This document shows positions 16,386-20,638 of a DNA stretch of 20,638 bases, one piece after another. How positions within the stretch are numbered: position 1 is the first letter of the stretch; every line of letters starts with the position of its first letter. Under the pieces are notes generated by a model. That model was given only the letters and a program-made list of their open reading frames with translations, had not been told where the DNA came from and searched no databases. The stretch is taken from positions 1 to 20,638 of the forward strand of contig CAAFUD010000257.1 of NCBI GenBank assembly GCA_900766125.1. Reading direction: 5' to 3'. The position numbers and the translations under genes were made by a program. This DNA comes from an uncultured Veillonella sp. (lineage in GTDB: Bacteria; Bacillota; Negativicutes; Veillonellales; Veillonellaceae).

Positions 16386-16414
16386 TTGACACACACGGAT
16401 GCGTGTATTATAAT
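16386..16414 (+). promoter_or_regulatory. Perfect consensus sigma-A-type promoter
   Basis: TTGACA (16386-16391), a 17-base spacer and TATAAT (16409-16414) match the consensus at all twelve positions. The start of transcription should be near 16420. The spacer holds an inverted repeat ACACG-GATG-CGTGT (16393-16406), which could be an operator that a repressor would use to silence an otherwise very strong promoter. It lies about 390 bases before the next coding start, so a long RNA leader or separate RNA is made first. Confidence 0.85.
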
Positions 16415-16419
16415 TACAT

Positions 16420-16760
16420 TATAAGGTGAAAGAAATCACCAACATGTAGAACAGAAAGACTTAGATTCTAACAGCAATCCTATCACATACATAACTTGAT
16501 TAAGATGAGTATAGAATCTAGTATAATTTCATAGTTATCGTTCATAAACGATTCATAAGGTTAGACACTAGCAGCAATCTTCGATGATTTAACCAGAAAA
16601 AGTGATTTTGGAGACCCTTTGGTCTAGAGTATTGTGTCTAGTTATCCTTAGCCTCAGTGAGGTTAGTAATTGTCTTGAACTTTGTATTGTAACCGCTCAT
16701 GGTTGTCTTGTTTATTTTGCTTTCAAAATTTACGTTGTGATAATCCGCAGCGGTTTTTTA
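16420..16760 (+). ncRNA. Structured non-coding RNA or leader upstream of the Ro60-like gene
   Basis: No reading frame with a start is present, but hairpins fill the stretch. GGTGA/TCACC is at 16425-16440. TAGATTCTA/TAGAATCTA (16462-16470 with 16512-16520) makes a 9-bp stem. ATCGTT/AACGAT lies at 16537-16552. TAGACAC/GTGTCTA (16562-16568 with 16634-16640) encloses AATC/GATT (16576-16589), CCAGAA/TTTTGG and AGACC/GGTCT hairpins. CCTC/GAGG follows near 16652-16662. AACCGCT (16691-16697) pairs with AGCGGTT (16749-16755), which runs into TTTT and could end the RNA. Two motif copies, TTAGA-nn-CTA-n-CAGCAATC, start at 16461 and 16561. By analogy with bacterial Y RNAs encoded beside Ro60 orthologues, it may bind the downstream protein. 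A cis-regulatory leader is the main alternative. No known Rfam class was recognised by eye. Confidence 0.6.
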
Positions 16761-16781
16761 TATGCCAAGGAGATATGAACT

Positions 16782-18398
16782 ATGAATACATTTATGAACG
16801 CTTTAACAAACAATGAAAAATCTTATACTGCTAATGGTGGTACTGCGTATCATACGAGTGGAAGTCCTCTTGTGGACCTTAATTTCTCTGTGCCTGCATT
16901 GCGTCAGGTCGCAGTTAATTTTTATGGTAAAAGTAAACATGACCGCTATTTCTATGGTGCACATCGCGCTATGGATGCAGTAGAAGCGTTACGTTTATTC
17001 ATTACATCCTATGAGGAAGACCCTCTGTATACAATGAAATGGCTTATGTATGCTCGACATATTAAGCTAGGTCTTGGTGAACGTGATGTATTTCGTATGA
17101 TGCTCACTAAAATTGGTGACTTGCATCCAGAGATGGCATTGCAGTTCATTATTGGCACCGAGTTGTGGAACTATGGTCGTTGGGATGATGTGTTACGCAT
17201 CTTCTTTGATACGACGAGTGGTATCTTACACGATGGACTAGGTGAGCTAATCGCTAATCAGTTTAGACGTGATGTAATGGGGTGTGGGCTCGGCGATTCT
17301 ATTAGCTTGTTAGCGAAATGGATGCCATCCAATAATACATCTTCAAAACAAAAACGTTCTGAGGCGGCTATTTTACAATCCTTGTTACATCTAAATGCAC
17401 GAGAATACCGTAAAACTCTGTCTCGCTTGCGCGAACATCTAGCGGTGGTAGATCGCAAAGCTTCACTCAATCAATGGAATGATATTAACTATAATCATGT
17501 GCCATCTAAGGCCAATCTTAAATATCGTAATGCTTTCTTAAAACATGATGAAGAACGCCGTCAGGCGTATCTTACATCATTAGAAAAGGGAGACGACTCA
17601 GTTAAGATTAATACGAACTCTATGTTCTTGTATGATATCGTGCAAGCCTATGTAAAGGCGGATAGTGGCTGGGATAGTAGTCTAAATCCATATGACGAAA
17701 CGCTAGAACAATTATGGAATGCCCAAGAGGTACCTAAGGATTATGATGATATCTTAGTTATACGCGACGGGTCTGGATCTATGGGGCAACAACTATCTGG
17801 TAATAGTTCCGTTACCGCACTTAGCGTAGCAGACTCTATTGCATTGTATTGTGCACAGCATAATAAGAATGAATCCTTTAAAAATCGATTTATTACCTTT
17901 AGCAATCGCCCTCAGATGGTAGACATTTCGATGTGTGAAACTTTGCGAGATAAGCTTAGACGCTTACATCGCTTTGACGATTACAGCAATACGGATATAG
18001 AGGCAACATTTGACTTAATTCTTGATACAGCTGTTAAAAATCATCTGCGTCAAGATGAGTTACCTTCAGCGTGTCTCGTTATTTCTGATATGCAGTTTGA
18101 TCAAGCTACAAAGCATGATGATAACACGACCGTTATTGAATCATGTCGTCAGAAATTTGAAGCCCTTGGGTATACTATGCCACGGCTCATTTTCTGGAAT
18201 GTATCTGTCTATGCACAGAATACAATTCCTGTACAAATGCATCCGAGTGGTGTCATTCTCGTATCTGGTTTCTCTAAATCTATTGTAGATATGGTGGTTT
18301 CTAGAGAGGTTAATCCTGAAATGGCACTCAAAGCCGAATTAGATGCTAAATGTAGTATTGTAGATACAGCATTACAAGGCTATGTAAATGTAGCGTAA
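16782..18398 (+). CDS. Ro60/TROVE-like protein with vWA domain (DUF2828-type)
   Basis: The 538-residue protein has a helical N-terminal region of about 310 residues and a C-terminal von Willebrand factor A domain. The start (TANGGTAYHTSGSPLVDLNF, followed by HRAMDAVEALRLF and YARHIKLGLGERDVFR) fits the DUF2828 group, which I relate to Ro60/TROVE proteins by architecture. The vWA domain has an intact metal site: Asp329, Ser331 and Ser333 in RDGSGSM, a Thr in NTDIEATFD and an Asp in VISDMQFD. Ro60 proteins are ring-shaped RNA-binding chaperones that hold Y RNAs and misfolded RNAs. AAGGAGA at 16767-16773 is 8 bases from the ATG. A strong promoter and structured RNA lie upstream and a terminator follows, so it is a one-gene unit. 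Codon use is less AT-biased than in the large operon. The family name is from memory and moderately sure; the vWA call is firm. Confidence 0.8.
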   Translation: MNTFMNALTNNEKSYTANGGTAYHTSGSPLVDLNFSVPALRQVAVNFYGKSKHDRYFYGAHRAMDAVEALRLFITSYEEDPLYTMKWLMYARHIKLGLGERDVFRMMLTKIGDLHPEMALQFIIGTELWNYGRWDDVLRIFFDTTSGILHDGLGELIANQFRRDVMGCGLGDSISLLAKWMPSNNTSSKQKRSEAAILQSLLHLNAREYRKTLSRLREHLAVVDRKASLNQWNDINYNHVPSKANLKYRNAFLKHDEERRQAYLTSLEKGDDSVKINTNSMFLYDIVQAYVKADSGWDSSLNPYDETLEQLWNAQEVPKDYDDILVIRDGSGSMGQQLSGNSSVTALSVADSIALYCAQHNKNESFKNRFITFSNRPQMVDISMCETLRDKLRRLHRFDDYSNTDIEATFDLILDTAVKNHLRQDELPSACLVISDMQFDQATKHDDNTTVIESCRQKFEALGYTMPRLIFWNVSVYAQNTIPVQMHPSGVILVSGFSKSIVDMVVSREVNPEMALKAELDAKCSIVDTALQGYVNVA

Positions 18399-18421
18399 CA
18401 TTTATATAATCTCATTAAAAT

Positions 18422-18464
18422 AGGTTCCTATTAGTCACAAAATGACTAGTAGGAACCTTCTTTT
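18422..18464 (+). terminator. Strong Rho-independent terminator
   Basis: AGGTTCCTATTAGTCA (18422-18437) pairs with TGACTAGTAGGAACCT (18443-18458), a 16-bp stem with one G-U pair and a 5-base loop, followed by TCTTTT. It ends the Ro60-like gene. Confidence 0.92.
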
Positions 18465-18479
18465 GGTGTAATTAATTTG

Positions 18480-18488
18480 TGCTATAAT
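18480..18488 (+). promoter_or_regulatory. Extended -10 promoter of the NUDIX gene
   Basis: TGCTATAAT is a perfect extended -10 element. The upstream -35 is poor (TTTTGG at 18461-18466 with a 16-base spacer, overlapping the terminator tail). Transcription would start near 18495, about 47 bases before the NUDIX start. Confidence 0.6.
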
Positions 18489-18541
18489 GAGTTGTAGGTT
18501 TTATAATATAACAATCATTTTATATATACGAGGAATTAAGT

Positions 18542-19075
18542 ATGGCAATTAGCAAAGAAGTACAAAAATCTAGCGAAATGAAGTTTGATGGTAAACTAAT
18601 TAAGGTTACCTATGATATAGCTGATGTAAATGGAAATGATGCGTGGCGTGAGGTGGTGCACCATCCAGGGGCAACTGCTATCGTTGTCGTTACAGAGGAT
18701 AACAAAATCGTGATGGAACGTCAATTCCGTTATGCTTTACAACAACCTTTGCTTGAGATTCCAGCTGGTAAACTAGATCCTAACGAAGAACCTATTAACT
18801 GTGCTAAACGTGAATTGGCTGAGGAAACTGGTTACCGTGCTAAAGAATGGATTTCCTTAGGGACCATTGCCACAAGTCCTGGATTTTGTAATGAAGTATT
18901 ACATCTATACTTAGCAAAAGATCTCACCATGGGTGAAACCCATTGGGACCCTGATGAATACGTAGAACTTGAGTATTTTACATTACCTGAACTGCTAGAG
19001 GCTATTAAGAATGAACAAATTAAGGATAGTAAATCCTTAGCAGCTCTAATGTTAGCTATGCCTTATCTTAAGTAG
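18542..19075 (+). CDS. nudF: NUDIX hydrolase, ADP-ribose pyrophosphatase type
   Basis: The 177-residue protein has a complete Nudix box: Gly76, Glu82, Arg90-Glu91, Glu94-Glu95 and Gly97 in the pattern GX5EX7REUXEEXGU. The N-terminal strand-rich half (VVHHPGATAIVVV, KIVMERQFRYALQQPLLEIPAGK) is the hallmark of the NudF/ADP-ribose pyrophosphatase branch, which splits ADP-ribose into AMP and ribose 5-phosphate. The Glu-rich C-terminal segment fits the family, as does the length. GAGGAA at 18530-18535 precedes the ATG. Ribose 5-phosphate links it loosely to the adjacent deoB, which interconverts pentose 1- and 5-phosphates, but each gene has its own signals. The symbol is by resemblance; other NUDIX substrates are possible. 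Confidence 0.9.
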   Translation: MAISKEVQKSSEMKFDGKLIKVTYDIADVNGNDAWREVVHHPGATAIVVVTEDNKIVMERQFRYALQQPLLEIPAGKLDPNEEPINCAKRELAEETGYRAKEWISLGTIATSPGFCNEVLHLYLAKDLTMGETHWDPDEYVELEYFTLPELLEAIKNEQIKDSKSLAALMLAMPYLK

Positions 19076-19078
19076 TAC

Positions 19079-19107
19079 TTTATTTTCATAATTATATATA
19101 GTATAAT
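19079..19107 (+). promoter_or_regulatory. Candidate promoter of deoB
   Basis: TATAAT lies at 19102-19107, 17 bases after a weak -35 (TTTATT, 19079-19084). Transcription would start near 19113, giving a leader of about 190 bases before the deoB start. Confidence 0.5.
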
Positions 19108-19120
19108 TAGCACATAAAGA

Positions 19121-19250
19121 GAGCCAAATAACGTGCCGTTAGCGTTAGGCTCATCTAAAATACGGAAATATGATGATGCCTAACGTGTTGAGGTGGTAGG
19201 ATACCTCATACGTTAGGCATTTTTATTCCCTAACTCACGTTATTTGGCTC
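19121..19250 (+). promoter_or_regulatory. deoB leader with alternative hairpins (terminator/antiterminator-like), or a small inverted-repeat element
   Basis: Five segments can pair in exclusive ways. A (19121-19135, GAGCCAAATAACGTG) pairs perfectly over 15 bases with E (19236-19250). A can instead fold locally with B (19143-19152): TAACG with CGTTA and GAGCC with GGCTC, around an AAA bulge. C (19176-19186, ATGCCTAACGT) pairs with D (19210-19220) as an 11-bp hairpin followed by TTTTTATT, which is a terminator shape. C can instead pair with B (GCCTAACG with CGTTAGGC). So A:B plus C:D gives an OFF form, and B:C plus A:E gives an ON form. No known riboswitch aptamer was recognised. A MITE-like insertion is the alternative. 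Confidence 0.65.
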
Positions 19251-19304
19251 TTAATGGTAGTATAGCATGTAATATTCTAGTTGAATATTATAATAGGAGT
19301 TATT

Positions 19305-20477
19305 ATGTATAAAAGAATCATTATATTAGTTATGGATTCTGTTGGCATTGGTCATGCCCCAGATGCGGCAAAATTTAATGATGAAGGATCTAATACATTA
19401 GGACATATCGAAGCAACTGCAGGTTTGATTCATTGTCCCACATTGCGTTCTCTAGGGTTGGCCAATATTGCGGATATTAAGACCGATGAAACACCTGTTA
19501 TGGGTGCTTATGGGAAAATGGAGGAAGTCAGTACGGGAAAGGATACAACTAGTGGTCATTGGGAAATGATGGGCCATCCTGTGACGGTGCCGTTCCCAAC
19601 ATTTTATGATGGATTTCCTAAGGAGTTAATGGATACTTTCACCAAAGAAACTGGTTATGGTTATCTTGGTAATGAGGTGGCATCTGGTACGGAAATTATA
19701 GAGCGTCTTGGCGTAGAACACATGAAAACGGGGAAACCTATTGTGTATACCTCTGCGGATTCTGTGTTCCAAATTGCGGCTCACGAGGATGTGATCCCTC
19801 TAGAGGATCTGTATCGGATGTGCGAAATTACACGCAATAAGGTATGCGTGGGTGACTATTATGTAGGACGTATCATTGCTCGTCCGTTTGTAGGAAAACC
19901 AGGTCATTTTGTGCGCACCTCCAATCGTCATGACTATAGCCGTATGCCTGAACACCGCATGGTGCAACAGGAATTACAAGCTGCACAAATTCCGACGGTG
20001 GCCGTCGGCAAAATTGGCGATATCTATGCTCATATTGGTTGGGATGAAAGCTATCCAACCAAATCGAATGCTCACGGCATGAATGTGGTGCCTTACTTAT
20101 TAGGTTCCTCCTTTGAAAGAGGCCTCATGATGGTGAATCTTGTAGAGTTTGATAGTCTATATGGTCATCGTCGTAACGTAGAAGGCTATAAACGTGCCAT
20201 CGAAGATTTCGATTACCAATTGAGTGGATTATTGCCATTATTGAAAGATGATGATTTGCTCATCATCACAGCCGACCATGGTAATGATCCTACATGGCAT
20301 GGCACAGACCATACACGTGAACATGTTCCATTACTTGCCTATAGCCCAAGTATGAAAGGGGCTATCGATTTAGGTTTACGCCATAGTTTTGGTGATATAG
20401 GACAAACCGTATTGGCAAACTTTGGACTTTCACCATATGCAGTAGGCACATCATTTTTAAAAGATATTATGAAATAG
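19305..20477 (+). CDS. deoB: Phosphopentomutase
   Basis: The 390-residue protein has the length and motifs of bacterial DeoB, which interconverts ribose or deoxyribose 1-phosphate and 5-phosphate in nucleoside salvage, using two metal ions. Asp11 lies in VMDSVGIGHAPDA. The phosphate-accepting Thr is Thr81 or Thr82 in TGKDTTSGHWEMMG. Asp324 and His325 (ADHGND) and His336 (TDHTREH) are the conserved metal ligands of this alkaline-phosphatase-superfamily enzyme. ATG 19305 has AGGAG at 19295-19299 five bases upstream; an in-frame ATG at 19281 lacks a site. The gene follows the switch-like leader and appears to be transcribed alone. It seems intact. It is a cytosolic housekeeping gene with a less extreme base bias than the operon on the left. 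Confidence 0.97.
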   Translation: MYKRIIILVMDSVGIGHAPDAAKFNDEGSNTLGHIEATAGLIHCPTLRSLGLANIADIKTDETPVMGAYGKMEEVSTGKDTTSGHWEMMGHPVTVPFPTFYDGFPKELMDTFTKETGYGYLGNEVASGTEIIERLGVEHMKTGKPIVYTSADSVFQIAAHEDVIPLEDLYRMCEITRNKVCVGDYYVGRIIARPFVGKPGHFVRTSNRHDYSRMPEHRMVQQELQAAQIPTVAVGKIGDIYAHIGWDESYPTKSNAHGMNVVPYLLGSSFERGLMMVNLVEFDSLYGHRRNVEGYKRAIEDFDYQLSGLLPLLKDDDLLIITADHGNDPTWHGTDHTREHVPLLAYSPSMKGAIDLGLRHSFGDIGQTVLANFGLSPYAVGTSFLKDIMK

Positions 20478-20498
20478 TTGTATTGTGTAATATAATCC

Positions 20499-20527
20499 TT
20501 GCGTCACAATATCTTGTATGATATAAT
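20499..20527 (+). promoter_or_regulatory. Strong promoter of rpsT
   Basis: TTGCGT (20499-20504), a 17-base spacer and TATAAT (20522-20527) are present, with an extended -10 TG at 20519-20520. Transcription should begin near 20534, about 34 bases before the start codon. Confidence 0.75.
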
Positions 20528-20567
20528 CATTCAGGTATAAGAAACGATTTTTAAGGAGGTGACTCAA

Positions 20568-20638
20568 TTGCCAAACATTAAATCCAGTATTAGAAGCGTA
20601 AAAACGGATGCTGAACGTCGTGCGAAAAACGCCGCTGT
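20568..20638 (+). CDS. rpsT: 30S ribosomal protein S20 (partial, cut by window edge)
   Basis: The first 23 codons are present. After the start they read PNIKSSIRSVKTDAERRAKN and then Ala, the typical basic N-terminus of S20, which binds 16S rRNA early in 30S assembly. The start is TTG at 20568-20570, with a near-perfect Shine-Dalgarno AAGGAGGTGA (20553-20562) five bases upstream. There is no ATG nearby. A TTG start in rpsT is also known in Escherichia coli, where it takes part in autoregulation. The strong promoter just upstream fits a ribosomal protein gene. The rest of the gene lies beyond the window. Confidence 0.93.
   Translation, partial: MPNIKSSIRSVKTDAERRAKNAA

Noticed and set aside
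18022..18288. Second + strand frame within the Ro60-like gene
   Set aside because: It is out of frame inside the intact vWA domain and shows no start signal or family motif.
19187..19207. T-box-like sequence (GGTGGTA) in the deoB leader
   Set aside because: The conserved T-box core with its ACCGCG portion is absent, there is no specifier-stem pattern, and deoB is not an amino-acid gene.
1..20638. CRISPR arrays, tRNA or rRNA genes
   Set aside because: No regularly spaced repeats of CRISPR type and no convincing tRNA or rRNA sequence were seen on either strand by eye.

Overview
The window looks like a Firmicutes-type genome, most likely a Negativicute such as Veillonella. The host genes on the right (a NUDIX hydrolase, phosphopentomutase deoB and the start of rpsT), the AT-rich DNA, the strong Shine-Dalgarno sites and the near-consensus sigma-A-type promoters fit that lineage. 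The genus is an inference from general resemblance, not from a search.

Layout, left to right. (1) 1-147: the 5' end of an IS30-type insertion sequence on the minus strand, cut by the window edge. (2) 234-1055: an acidic orphan protein, closed by a terminator at 1107-1143. (3) 1290-14758: one tightly packed, same-strand, eight-gene operon that is very A+T-rich and uses many AGA/ATA codons. Its order is a thymidylate-kinase-like protein, a probable radical SAM protein, a NADAR-GreA fusion, a 1429-residue UPF1-like SF1 helicase, a PIN-domain nuclease with a long N-terminal extension, a coiled-coil protein, a ClpB-like protein with a degenerate first AAA+ module, and a small NrdG-like radical SAM protein. 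Gene junctions range from a 1-nt overlap to a 28-nt gap. (4) 14759-15087: an AT-rich nested inverted-repeat region, a 45-residue acidic protein and a strong terminator. (5) 15441-16299: a small membrane protein and an LRAT/NC-fold thiol enzyme. (6) 16386-18398: a perfect-consensus promoter, a ~340-nt structured non-coding region with two related motifs exactly 100 nt apart, and a Ro60-like (DUF2828/vWA) protein. (7) 18542 to the end: NUDIX hydrolase, a leader RNA with mutually exclusive hairpins, deoB, and the first 23 codons of rpsT with a TTG start.

The eight-gene operon is the best candidate for an undescribed system. Its parts point to nucleotide chemistry (kinase, radical SAM, NADAR), transcription-complex rescue (GreA), RNA surveillance and cleavage (UPF1-like helicase with PIN nuclease), and a ClpB-like remodelling machine with an Fe-S partner. 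I infer a conflict, defence or stress system acting on RNA or nucleotides. A working model is that the kinase and radical SAM protein make a modified nucleotide, GreA and NADAR protect or repair the host side, and helicase plus PIN destroys target RNA. The sequence does not prove this. The Ro60-like gene with its upstream structured RNA is a second, separate RNA-centred system and may be a bacterial Y-RNA-type ribonucleoprotein.
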